Made by a program: the position numbers and the translations under genes. The notes under the pieces are model-generated. The model was given only the letters and a program-made list of their open reading frames with translations. It had not been told where the DNA came from and did no database searches. A stretch of 64,000 bases of DNA from positions 28,934,788 to 28,998,787 of the forward strand of contig CM069456.1 of the NCBI GenBank assembly GCA_035610835.1, written 5' to 3'. Below, one piece after another: positions 45,015 to 56,424 of this stretch (positions are counted from its first letter, which is position 1; each line of letters starts with the position of its first letter). This stretch comes from Ophiura sarsii (Eukaryota; Echinodermata; Ophiuroidea; Amphilepidida; Ophiuridae).

Positions 45015-48000
45015 TGTACTGTTCTCATACAGCATAACAGTTTCTGTCGACTGCAGCATAGATTATGACAATTCTACTTTTATTAAATATGCATGTTATA
45101 CAAGATATATTATACAACGTTATACGTGCTTAGTGGTGTGTAAAGCAATTTTATTAATCGTATATTACACTAAAAGAGTTACAATGATGTGCATGTATGT
45201 ATTGCAATTGTCAGTATCAAGATATTACTTATCTTACATGTCTTAGTAGATAGAGGTGTTACAAATACGATCAAAAATATTTGCATTTGATAAATAATCG
45301 GTTTACGTGAATAGTGTTAATTGTAGTCTTTAAAAATTCAGAATAATTGTGTTCTCGTGATTATATTATGAAATGCCACCACGTCTGATTAATAGTATGT
45401 AGCAGATTTTAAGTAGGCTAAAACATAACACAAAACACTCAAATCATATCCCTATTTACGTATAATTATAAAACAAAATTAATATATTTTGAAAGTTTAG
45501 GAATAAAGTCATAACAATCCCGTCCAAAGTCGACAATAACAGATGTCAACGTTAACTAGAATAAGTGTCTGAACTATTTCGCGCTTAGTTGATGGTATGA
45601 GATTCACTATTTGTACTTACACTGGAGTTAGTTTATCCAATTTAAACGATTTTAAAATGATTTTCTTTTCTAATTTTGTTATAAGATGCGATATTTAGAA
45701 ATATTTAATTGACATCCGCGATCGTGTGCTAAACCAAAACAAACATGTGGGTTTTCGCTGATGGTGACCATTGTTGCCTTGTCTTGCTCATCTGACGGAT
45801 GGCAATGTCATAATAATGTGTCCGTGATGCATTTCATTCATATTATAGATATGCAATTGTATTTTTCGAAAGACAACGTTAATGTCGTTAAATTATATAT
45901 AAACGCACATAGCCGATATTGCCATATCTACGTGCGAAGAATTAGAAACATTTGTTTAATTAAATTGAAATAAATTAGTTGATTAACGGTAATGCCATGA
46001 TACTATTATACCAAATTAATGTTACTTTTTCTATTTGTTTTTACAATATACATTACGTCAAGTAAATATTTTTAAAAATGTGTATAGCAATTAATCTTAT
46101 TATTCAAACGTAATCAAGCAAACAAAAGCACACTTCAGATAACATCATATTTGTTAGACAACTGTGACAACTTTCATCTACAATCTTGAAAAAAGCCATG
46201 GGGTAGTTAGGTGTTAACATCGAACAACTACCAACCCGTCTCCCTGTGCAAGGTTGAGAAATGCGAATGTCTTTAGTAGTTATTTATCGTCAGCATTTAT
46301 TCCAAGTACGCCAACAATAATTGATTGAGGATGGGGAGAGGGGAAAAGTGTATTTTAGGTCCCACATTCTGGACTGTAGTTTCAGTCTGTTCACCTTTTC
46401 TAAAAATGTATTTTAAAGATTAGAAAGGAAATCTGCACAAACATTTTCGAGAGGTTTGTAAAGTGTTCGCCAAGATTGTAGATTTTGTTAATACAAACTT
46501 GTATAATATATATTTTACACGGCCCCTATCAAAACAATTTTGACATAAATATCACCTCAAAATAGTTAACGTTTAGAGTGTCATAATTTGCCAGCACGTT
46601 ACATGTTTCAATTTTGTTCAAGGAAATTCATAATTTCGTTTAGATCAATACCACATAAAAATGTATTCGATTCGCGGCCAAAGTCAGACGTTCAAGCAAA
46701 AGTCAACGTTATCCACTGATATAAGTGTGTTAGGTATGACGTTAAAATATCGTGCACACGAGGTATACACTGGCTACTAATTCGTTGTATAGCAATAGAT
46801 AACTGTTTGAAGAATGAAATTAATATTGCTGTTAATTTCCGTATATCCCATTATGATATAATATAATCTATATGTCATCAATAAATATATTGCTACAATG
46901 TACTTAAATTATGGTAATGGTGAAAGGAGCACATACACAAAATACGCTGTAAGTCATGATACATTATGCGAGCGATGTCAGGGGTAATTGTATGCGACAA
47001 AAACAGGAATTCATTATCATATTGAACATGTATCACTGATGGCGTGCTTTCCTGTCACTCTCGCGTATTTTGCAGTAATGAAATTATGCTACGATTGAAA
47101 TAAAGTATGTAGCCTTGATGAATATACTACGTGTTAATAACTTATTTGTGGTGATAATATGTTAACATGTCTTACAAAAGACGACAACTATTAATGCGAA
47201 TGGTTATATTTGTGATCTTATTAACACTAACCATACATTTCATGTGTGGGATCACCTATGGTCGTGCAAATAGTAATCATCTCTAATATAGTACATCGTC
47301 ACACAGCAGATATATTGTCAACATATGAGAAAAACTGTAATGTTAGCATTGTATTCGTAGAATTATAAAATAATTGAGGAGAGAGAACGATTAATAGATT
47401 GCAAATCTTTTATAAAATCCCTCTAATTAGGTTATACAATGCGCCAAGATTTCAACCGATATTCCTATCTTCAAAGAAACATCAGTTGAAAATTCTTAAT
47501 TAACGGGTAGAAGATGCTCATTTTTACAAGTTTGATGAATTTATAAAGTAACATTACAATGTTTTTTGTTATGTAAGATTGTGTTAATTCAACTTACTGT
47601 TAATACGCACATGCTAACCAACTGGCTTTTATAATATATATATTAAATGGAATAGATACACATATTTTAAATAACAATAATCGAGTTAGTTTTAATGGAA
47701 ATTACTCATTTCGCCATCCACGCCTTTATAAACATACAGGTATGAACGCATAGAATGTAGTACGTATATTGCTTAATTCAAGTATGTATAGCTGTACCAA
47801 ATAATGAACTTCAAATTCATTTTGTACTGTAATATATGTCGACATTTAATTTACACCGGTATCACCAGTAACACCAGTAAGGGTTTATATAATGGCTCTC
47901 GTTAATGAACTGAATTCGCTAACAATTTCCTGCTTTTAAAGCACCTTGCAATTTCGCATTGTGGTTTGTTGACATTACAAACATAAATAAGTCTATTTAA

Positions 48001-48770
48001 GGGTATTTTTTATAACGGTGTAAGCTCTGAAGCGATAACAACATTTGACTGATTCAGCTTACATTGTAATTTCGTGCAGTTTAATTGCCAGTGATTGAAT
48101 GAAACATAAGTTCTGCGTTTAAGAACATTGGGAATGCTGCCGGACCACTGAATACCTAGATTATCATTAATTATTAAAGAGGAAAAAATACACTGTCTCT
48201 GTAATACATTTACCTGTTTATATACAAAATACGTTTCAATCTAAATAAAATTTGTTCATACATGAATGTACCCTTTGGTAAATATAATTTGTACCACCAC
48301 ATGTATATTTGAATTGTTTTATGATGTATGTGATCTTTTCAGCGAAAGAAATGATAATAAAAAACTATAAATGAGAAAAATTAATTCTTAATAATATATA
48401 AAAACTGATTCCTTGTGAAAATACTTTAAGAACAATTATTCCTCTATCAATATAATTATGTATTCGCAATTTGTATATCTTTATACATTATTACATTACT
48501 CACAGCATGCCAGAGAAAAGACTACGAACATTGAGCGTCCAATGCCTCATCGATAGGGGGCGCACTGACGTCGAATGAAGCGATGCAATCAGTGTCTCTT
48601 GGATTAAATGCACCTCCGAGGTTTAATGTGTGTCTGTTGTGCAAAATGTAATAATAAAATGAATGCTCTCTATAACATTGTACTCTATTCTCGGAAACGG
48701 CTTATAATTAGGAAAAATATGTAAAGAGTGTCGCTTAAAACTATACATAACATATTTTTAGTGGAGCAGC
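45015..48770. other. Intergenic between K and L, duplicated flanks
   Basis: 45716-45850 matches the downstream DNA of I and N; 46160-46270 matches 32920-33010; 47180-47420 matches the flanks of D, F and I. The 3' flank just after K resembles those of L and N. No gene recognised in the remainder, which is AT-rich. Confidence 0.6.
46341..46395. mobile_element. Single end of a palindrome-array element
   Basis: GGGAAAAGTGTATTTTAGGT, followed by CCCACATTCTGGACTG, matches the left end of element 1 at 13767. No palindromes or right end follow, so this is a remnant. Confidence 0.65.
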
Positions 48771-49150
48771 ACTACTCTATCGATGCCCATGATATACGAG
48801 ATTATTTTATCCGTAATAAATTAAACCGAGTTGCAAATTTAATGCACGGCTAGCGATATATTATGATAATTATATTCTCGGGTGTCTGTGTATCTTTGTC
48901 CAATGCTGTACATCATTGCGTTAGTCATCACATAATAACATATCGTATTTGATGTAGCAGGTGATTGTATACATCATATGATAGCATTTTCATGTACTAC
49001 AGACATTTTAGACAAACTGCACTGAGGATAAATATGTTCTTTATAGAATTGTTATCGTCTACTAATCGGTGTTTGAAAAATTATCTTACAACGAAGGTGT
49101 GTATGTGTATGAACGACATCAGTTTTTTATAACGTAAGGTGTGTCACCGT
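48771..49150 (+). promoter_or_regulatory. Conserved upstream region of gene L
   Basis: The first block is degraded (ACTACTCTATCGATG at 48771), the second is a variant (TGTCTGTGTATCTTTGTCCA near 48884), and AGGTGTGTCACCGT at 49137-49150 is intact. The flank AACGTAAGG matches D and F rather than K and N. Confidence 0.5.
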
Positions 49151-49162
49151 TGATTTAGCAAT

Positions 49163-50329
49163 ATGGCATCTCCTCTTATCATCGTGTTATTGGGCATGGC
49201 TATTCTGCCGCCTTCAAAATCAGCGGACTTGGAAGAAACTAGGGTGGAACTTACAATTCCTGTGTATCCAGTAGTAGTTAATGGTATCCTTGCAATGCAG
49301 TGCCAAATATGGAATATGCAAGAACATTATGTAGTAGATTTCTTCCGTGTATATGATGGCCGTTCCAGACGTATTACGACAGGGAAAACATACGTCGAAT
49401 CATTACTGTGGGAACGCGTATTTCTTTCTACGCGTACATTTTCTGACGGATCTCACGTTTATTTTCTTACACTCGTGGATGTCAAACAAAACGATGGAGG
49501 GAAATATATGTGTAAAGTATCGTTCACCACTACCGATGGAGTAAATATAGGAGTCGGCCAGGACTCAAGAATGGTTGAAATAAATACTTTTCCGGATAAA
49601 TCATATCCAATGTGTCAAAGTGTTCCAAGTCAAGTCGATATAAATGAAGGCGCTACACTGCGCTTAACATGTACTTCTGAAAACACGTTCCCACTCGTTA
49701 AACTGAATTGGAGTTGCCTCAATAAAAATGTGGTTATTAATCCCCGTAATGTAACAAACAGTGACATGACTTCTTCTGAAGTAGCTTTTAGAGTAGGAAT
49801 ATTACACGACGGAGCTGTATTCATATGTACTATGACAAGTTATCGATTTCCTGATCGAGAGAGAACGTGTACAGTTGGTCCCATTAATGTACGATACACG
49901 AAAAATACATTTGTCAGGGATACATCTCCAAAAGCAACATCAAACCCCGTAAACTCAATGGAAAATCCGAACCAAATTCAATCCACTGACTGTAAGAACT
50001 CGTGTCGCCCTGAAGATAAAAGTACCATTTTATACTTGAGCGTCGCTACTTTAGGAGCAAGTATGATAATGTTAACATTCTTAATAACTACCATTATCTA
50101 CTGTTGCAAGTATCAGCAAATATCCAACGAGATCAGAGAAGCTGAAAGAAACATACCAGGCAGAGATGGAAGTGAACCGGTGTATGTGTCACTACAGAGG
50201 CGACGCGAAAACGAAAGAAATTCGATGTACATGACAATTGAAGATCCAAATAACCCCGGAAATAAAGTTCTTATGCCAAAAGAAGTATTTGATGAGTTTT
50301 ACAAAACATTAACAATAAAAAAGGATTAA
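49163..50329 (+). CDS. Gene L: intact two-Ig receptor, apparent mosaic of groups 2c and 2b
   Basis: 388 aa, one exon. The upstream in-frame region has a stop, so the ATG at 49163 is the start. Signal peptide through SKSA. Ig domain 1 has CQIW and DGGKYMC and reads like D (PVYPV, YVVDFFRV, GKTY). Ig domain 2 and the stalk (FVRDTSPKATSNPVNS, TDCKNSC) read like K. Core cysteines RLTC and FIC, extra PMC, WSC and RTC, sequon NVT. Tail tyrosines are 341 (YVSL), 356 (SMYMTI) and 380, here YKTL instead of YRTL. RRRENER replaces RRRDNER. C-terminus KKD. The change of affinity between the two Ig domains points to gene conversion or unequal crossing-over. An AATAAA lies 20 bp after the stop (50350-50355). 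Confidence 0.92.
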   Translation: MASPLIIVLLGMAILPPSKSADLEETRVELTIPVYPVVVNGILAMQCQIWNMQEHYVVDFFRVYDGRSRRITTGKTYVESLLWERVFLSTRTFSDGSHVYFLTLVDVKQNDGGKYMCKVSFTTTDGVNIGVGQDSRMVEINTFPDKSYPMCQSVPSQVDINEGATLRLTCTSENTFPLVKLNWSCLNKNVVINPRNVTNSDMTSSEVAFRVGILHDGAVFICTMTSYRFPDRERTCTVGPINVRYTKNTFVRDTSPKATSNPVNSMENPNQIQSTDCKNSCRPEDKSTILYLSVATLGASMIMLTFLITTIIYCCKYQQISNEIREAERNIPGRDGSEPVYVSLQRRRENERNSMYMTIEDPNNPGNKVLMPKEVFDEFYKTLTIKKD

Positions 50330-51804
50330 TGTGCTAACTGTTATTTAACAATAAAGCATAACAGTTTGTAACGACCGCAGCATTGTTTATGGCAATTCTA
50401 AAAATATATATACAAGAAACAAAGATATACACAGGTACATTATACTGTACAACGTTGTATACTCTTGATGGTTTGTTTATCAATTATGTTAGTCGTATAT
50501 TATACTAGAAATAATGTGCATTATTATCATAAAATTATTAATATGTGACCATCCACTCCACCATAAATGTTATTAAAAGTTGGCTTTAATCAAAAATCAA
50601 ATGAATCAAATGTGCACATATTAAAACGGTCCTTTGACTTTGATGGGTGCATTGAACCGTAACATTTGTTTGTATAAAGCGTATTTAACCTAGTTAATCT
50701 TCGGATCCGAAAACATGAAAATAATCGATTAACATAAGCAATACGTGACAAGTTGTTGCATGCTGAACCCCGTTTTACCATTCCAATGGTATTTACACGG
50801 GAAAGACATGTGGCATGATGGACTGAGTGTTCACTATATGCATGTACCTGTAATGTGTTGTGATACTGGCAAAATAAACAATGGGCGATATTCACCCACC
50901 AAAGGTGTTCAGAATATTACATAATTTAATAGTTAGGATAATGTATCATGGCATATTAAAATAGCTGGCAAATGAAATATTCTGAAGACACTTTTCTCTT
51001 GACCAATTGCACTTTAGTCACAAAATCAATCACACTTGTGAAGGAAAATACGTACCAGCTTCACAAATTATAAGTTCTGAGTCCATCATGTCCATTGATT
51101 CTTCTGCTTATGTTTTGCATCATATAAAATGAAATGTTAGCTTCTTCGTAATTTGAAATACAAATATTAGTTATCTTTGTTAAAATGTAGGTCTTTAACG
51201 AAGACCTCCTTTAATATGGCCACTGCTCATATACAATTTCGTCATGCTACAGTAACATACCTATCCAAATGTCTGAACTGGGTAAATCACATTGGAATGG
51301 TGAAGAAGGGGTCGGCTTACAAAACCTGTCGATTACTTTCATATTTTGGAAAGTGAACTAGATTAGATACCCTTTACACCAACAGCAGGTATGTCATGGT
51401 TCAATGCACAATCCAAGGTCAGTTCATTCCGTATATTGCATGTTCTTCTTTGTAACATATGTAGTCCAAAATCAATGAATCCATTGAAAAGTCTCATGTT
51501 TCATACCCTTTATTGAAATGTGCTTTGCGCCATATCTCATCTCAGAGAAGATGCACTGCAGACTTTATGGCCCCTTTGTGCTGGATGCCCACATGCAGCG
51601 GCTTACCAGGATTTATAACATCCAGTCCTTATCAATAACTTTAATCACTTTTTTAATACTTATAGTCACTGTACTAAGATAATTAAACTCTGCAAATGAT
51701 CCCCTCCCTTATTTCTTCTTGATTTCGTGTACGCTATGTTGTATATAAAGTTATGACATCAAAATATAGTAATGCAATATTTATACTCTTTCAAATAAAA
51801 TTGA
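50330..51804. other. Intergenic downstream of L
   Basis: 3' flank shared with K and N for about 120 bp, then sequence I cannot assign. The 101-codon minus-strand frame at 50590-50895 has no signal peptide, helix or known motif and is not called as a gene. Confidence 0.45.
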
Positions 51805-51950
51805 ATCTCCAGACTGTCGTCCTGAAGATAAAAATATCGATTTATAGTTGAACATCACCACCTTAGGAGCAAGTATACTTATGTAGACTTTTTACAAGAA
51901 AAACATCATCTGTTGATGATAACTATCCTCAAATGTCCAGTGAATTCCAA
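51805..51950 (+). pseudogene. L': stalk and membrane-helix fragment of a group 2 receptor
   Basis: About 145 bp match the region from the CRPEDKN stalk through the membrane helix to the juxtamembrane IxSE segment of the intact genes. The frame contains TAG stops (near 51846 and 51884). Flanking Ig and tail sequence are absent. It directly abuts an antisense LINE fragment. Confidence 0.75.
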
Positions 51951-52262
51951 CTGATCAGATTAGGTGCTACTTGAGCAATTCTTTCAGCAATTGCTCTTGA
52001 CCAAATTTTCAAATCAATATTAAGCATTGTAATCAGTCTATTATTTTTAATATTCCGTTTATCTTTGGCAATTTTCACAATGAGAGTGATCACACCATGC
52101 TTTTGAGAGTTGCTTAGCTCTCCTAAATTGTAGGTCTCATTCAGACTGTTAACTAAATATTTACCAAAGATCTGCTAGAAATGTTTATAAGAACAATCTG
52201 CTATACCATCATTACCCGGAGATTTACCGGTATCCATCTGGTTAAATTGTTGACAATAATGA
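51951..52262 (-). pseudogene. LINE reverse-transcriptase fragment, antisense
   Basis: Read on the minus strand, about 100 codons stay in one frame and give the hallmark KSPGNDGI, then a GELSNSQKHGVITLI segment, a KD-R-IKN-RLIT stretch, LNIDLKI and AIAERI. This order is the fingers region of L1/Tx1-type LINE reverse transcriptases. One in-frame stop replaces the Trp expected after YKHF. The catalytic (Y/F)xDD region is not present, so it is a dead 5' portion of the domain. Confidence 0.8.
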
Positions 52263-52440
52263 CGTTTCTAGACATATTCGTCTTACACAAGTTAAACAAA
52301 TACCGTCGAGTTACAATTAAAGCTTTGTATGCATTTGACAGCTTCTCTGGCGAATGCAAAATTTGCCTTTTATGACACCCGTTTTTTCGGTTAGTCACAT
52401 TTTTTAGGGATGAATTGAGAGCATTGTAATTTAAATTACC
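52263..52440. other. Unassigned, possibly upstream part of the LINE
   Basis: Minus-strand sequence remains open in another frame (52201-52398) but I cannot align it to a known LINE region by eye. Confidence 0.3.
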
Positions 52441-53170
52441 CCTTTATCGACCAATTCGCCATACGTGGTTGTCAGCCCATGCGTCGATGTGTGCCGAGGT
52501 GTAAAGTCGTCTGGTTGTGACACCAGCCAATCACAGACTCTCTATTCTTTCGCGGTTTATTTCGATTGCCCGTTCTTGTCACATCGTCGGCTGAGATCAT
52601 CAGAGTTAGTTGGTAAATTTCCCTCCCACTTACCCTTCGTGCTTGCATCCGGGGATGGAGGAGGTCGCCAGGTGTACCATTCGGGCACCTGGTGCGGGTT
52701 AGGTTAGGGGATTAAGAGGTATCCCTCATGTGCTATGTTGGTGGTGGGTCCTGTTTGGTCTTTCCTCCTCCCATACCCCCTGCCTCCTTGGTTGTCGTGG
52801 GGCCCTCTTGTAGTCGGTTTGTTGTGTGTGGCGTGAAGTGGGGTCGGGCGGAGTCAGGGCGGAGGCTTTATCCGCGTCACCACTGTTTGCCGTGACTATA
52901 TGAGTCCCGGCTCTCTCCGGCAGCTCATTTCTGTCATGTCTACGTCGTGTTTGTATATCCTGTTGTCCATATTAGTAAATGATATAAATTAATGTCTGAA
53001 TGTCAAATAAGTTGTGGTGATATTTGATGAGTCTGTCGTCATCACCCATATAAATTGGGTATGTTCTAAAATAAAACTATTCCAATCTGGTCTCAGCCAG
53101 TCCTTCAAATTCCTATGTTGTGTTTGTCTTATTGGTGTTTACGGGGTGGCATCTAAGGGCAAGTGACGTG
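52441..53170 (+). other. GC-rich island, possible solo LTR
   Basis: Composition differs sharply from all neighbours. A TATA-like CTATATGAG at about 52897, a GC-rich initiator-like stretch (CGGCTCTCTCCGGCAGCTCA) and an AATAAA at about 53071 are arranged as in an LTR U3-R-U5. A candidate start is TGTGACACCAGCC near 52516; no matching end or target duplication was established. It could equally be a CpG-rich promoter or another repeat. Confidence 0.3.
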
Positions 53171-53646
53171 AAACTGTTGAATGTATATTGAAATAAAATG
53201 ATCTCGGTGGGTAATACACATATCAACTTATGCTGCATCTGATTGTGCATTTTATATAACAAATGTTAAAATATCATTTTTTTATAGATCAAACAGTAAG
53301 TGCTAGAAATATATATTTTTGATTATTAAAGCTTATTGGTGGCAGTCTGTCTCGTTTGAAAATATATAAGATAATCGTAAGAGCCCAAATGCTTTCATTT
53401 TATAGTCTGAGACCATGGTATGAAATGGCCTCGTACTATATTAATTACACTATAGATAAATACTGCATTTTAAAGTGTTTAAAATGTGAATATATAGGGG
53501 TATACAACAAACATTACCAAGAGAACAACATTTCTTTGAAACAATTGCAGTATCTATAGCAAAATACGAATTTTCGAGATCATTAAGAGGTCAAATAATA
53601 AATATCCAGTCATGCGATTGTAGTTACAAGTTCAGAGCCTGCTAGA

Positions 53647-55689
53647 AGAGTACACACCACTCATAACATCTCCTATGCTTACTGTGTAAAATGGACGATA
53701 ATTATACGCCATTTTCTCGCTTATAAAGCAACTGGTTGCTTCAACTTTGCATTCTGTGTGAAGATTATGGTCTTGGGTTTCCTGTAAACAAAATAAATAT
53801 ATAAGGTCAAGGCAAAATTTTCGAGATATGCACCGTCAAAGATACGCATATTTGTAGATTGCCCATGGCCTAGCATAGGTCTAAGCAATTCTAATCAAAT
53901 ATTTGAAGACCCTAAAATGACTATACAATCATGAAAAAATGATCAAAGAAGAAAATTTGCACTGATATTGTTTGATAATCTTCATTTAATAATCATCCGA
54001 TCAAAAATTTGGCCAACAACACTACTTTTGAAGCATTTTTATATAATTCACTTAGAGGAGTGTCATCCCAACCAATTCAACACGTCTTTCGTGGGCGGTT
54101 CCATTATTTATTTGGTGGTGTGAATCCTATAGCTCTTTATATTTTTGAAATTATATTTTTTTCTGTTAGGTTGAACATACTGCAACACATTGATAGCATT
54201 GCAACCATTGAAATCAGTTTTAACAGGCTTTTGTATGACAAAGTTTGTTTGAATCATGATTGCTATCTACTGAAGATAGCATGCTTTTCAAAGGTGAAAT
54301 AACGTGCACGCGGTAAAATTATGTCACACAGTTTGTCTTCATTTCTTTAACTGTCAATGCCTTTGGAGCATGAATTGACCAGTTGTAATGATAGTAATGA
54401 ATACATATTGCAAATTTAGAATGTCTATATGTCCTTTGTGTGTATACTGAGATGTAATCGGGGGGGGGGGGGGGGGGTGATAATAGTAGATGTATATGAA
54501 ATTATGGGAATAGTTCAAATTATATACATTTTTAGGGGTTTACCTGTCTGTAAGACTCAGTCAAGAGCATGGCAGAGGCTACCAGGGACATTTCATTTGC
54601 ATAGAACTGTCAAATTCCTCCTTCTTTACACGCCTCTTAATCCTTAAACGACGATCTTTGAGAAACTTCAAATCCTGGGTTAGGCCTACACGGTAGCCAT
54701 TCTGTAATGGATTTCAAAAAGAAAAGAGAAAAGATATTGTATGATGATCAGGGTATACATAGTATAGATTACCCCTTTCCCCCTTCCCCTGTATACAGTA
54801 TATATATTCCCTCCCTACCTCTCCTCCCTCCCCTTCACCGGCCTACCCGCTAGCTAGGCACTGGCTATTAGTTCCATATGAATCATTAGTTACACTGCAC
54901 TCTTGACTGTGGGTCTGATAATCATGATAACAACCCCCGGCTATGACTAAACAGCTGCTTTTTCATCTTTGTTTACTTGGTGTATTCGGGGAAGGTGAGG
55001 GAGGGGTTGTTATGGAAACAAATATTTGACCTCTATCTAATATGAGATCGTGCTATATGATGGACTTACATAAATAGCGAGACCTAAATAACTGTGCAGA
55101 CATGGTATTATTCCAATGTTTTAAATTTTGAATATCACTTGATCTGTAAAAAAGTAAGCTTATTTGAGAGTTGTCTGCATCCTCTGAAAGTTGTCTTACA
55201 TACCCCTATCAGTCCTGTGTGTGAACAGACAACTTGGTCACTGTTCGATCTATCTGTTAATAAGCTTAATTACAATTTTAAATCAGTGCCATTGACTTTG
55301 ATTGAAGTTCAAGTAAGTATACTAAACCTATGTTCTTACGCCGCTGAATAACCTGAATGAAGCAGTTTCTTGTGTGTTTTTCTACACTAAATATTCCTAA
55401 ATCAATAGAAAAATTACATTAAATGGTAAATAGCCACAGAAATTTATCGTATTAGTAATTTGAAAACTTTCTTTTACTCGGTTCGTATGACCATAGCAAC
55501 CAGACAGCCTGTGAGATAGGCGTTGGCGATATGAAATCCCGATTTTCTTAAATTGACTGGATTTTCATGTAGAGTACACACCACTAATACAATCTCCTAT
55601 GCTTACTGTGTAAAATGGACGATAATTATACGCCATTTTCTCGCTTATAAAGCAACTGGTTGCTTCAACTTTGCATTCTGTGTGAAGAT
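53647..55689. mobile_element. 2.04-kb insertion framed by 119-bp direct repeats
   Basis: Bases 53647-53765 and 55571-55689 are nearly identical direct repeats (AGAGTACACACCACT to GTGTGAAGAT). In the flank of J the corresponding DNA lacks this whole unit, so the repeats mark the ends of an insertion. This is LTR-like, resembling terminal-repeat retrotransposons in miniature, but the repeats lack TG...CA ends and no primer-binding site is obvious. The interior holds an 18-G run (about 54460-54477), a pyrimidine tract (54770-54850), and short open frames (54009-54302 and others) without recognisable domains. Confidence 0.55.
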
Positions 55690-56063
55690 CCCTATATTTG
55701 TATAACACTTCTAAAACTTTATCTGTACATTTTTGTATTTTTAAAATAGCTCAAAAATAGTTTGCATTGAATGGGTATATATTTATGTAATGAGTAATTA
55801 TGCAAACATGTGTAATGTACTTACAGTGATTTAAGATAATGGTTTAGATAAATATTCATAATAATAAATACTTTGGGTTTTTAGTATCTTTTTATAACTT
55901 GTGTATTTTCCAACACGGAATTAAGGTACATGACGGTTTACTGTTAAAGATTTATTGTAGACAATAATGCCGAACCATACGTAACATATTTGGAGGTCAA
56001 TGGGCCCCATTCTTGCTAAAATTTTGATATACGATAAGCCTATGTGAGATAATGCGCATGCAG

Positions 56064-56406
56064 TAGTACCCCATCTATCGGTAGCATTTAACCAAATGAT
56101 TATCATAAATGGACGGAATAAATTAAACCGAGATGAATATTAAATGTCAAGCGTAAACATGATAATGAATTTAGGTTAGGTTAACTGCGTGTCTTTGTTC
56201 AGGGCCGTGCATTAGAGCATTAGTCATCACATTGAATACCACTTTGTATTCTATATCTCAAATGGATGATGTGATTATCTTGAATATGATGACCATGATG
56301 ATGAATACGCGGATATCCATATAGAAACAGATTATATGATATAGACAGATGTAGTGTGAGCTTTGGAACATTAGCAGTACGCTATTAACGTGAGGTGTGT
56401 CACCGT
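56064..56406 (+). promoter_or_regulatory. Conserved upstream region of gene M
   Basis: TAGTACCCCATCTATCGGTA at 56064, the variant TAACTGCGTGTCTTTGTTCA near 56181, and AGGTGTGTCACCGT at 56393-56406, 18 bp before the ATG. Confidence 0.6.
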
Positions 56407-56424
56407 GCATAAAGCATTTGCAAT

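Noticed and set aside
46160..46270. GGGGTAGTTAGG hairpin considered as an RNA gene
   Set aside because: It recurs only as part of the duplicated flank at 32920 and has no tRNA or snRNA features.
52685..52710. GGTTAGGTTAGGGG, telomere-like
   Set aside because: Only two units in a GC-rich island; not an array.
54009..54302. 97-codon frame inside the 2-kb insertion
   Set aside because: No resemblance to gag, integrase, transposase or reverse transcriptase that I can see; length is within chance expectation.
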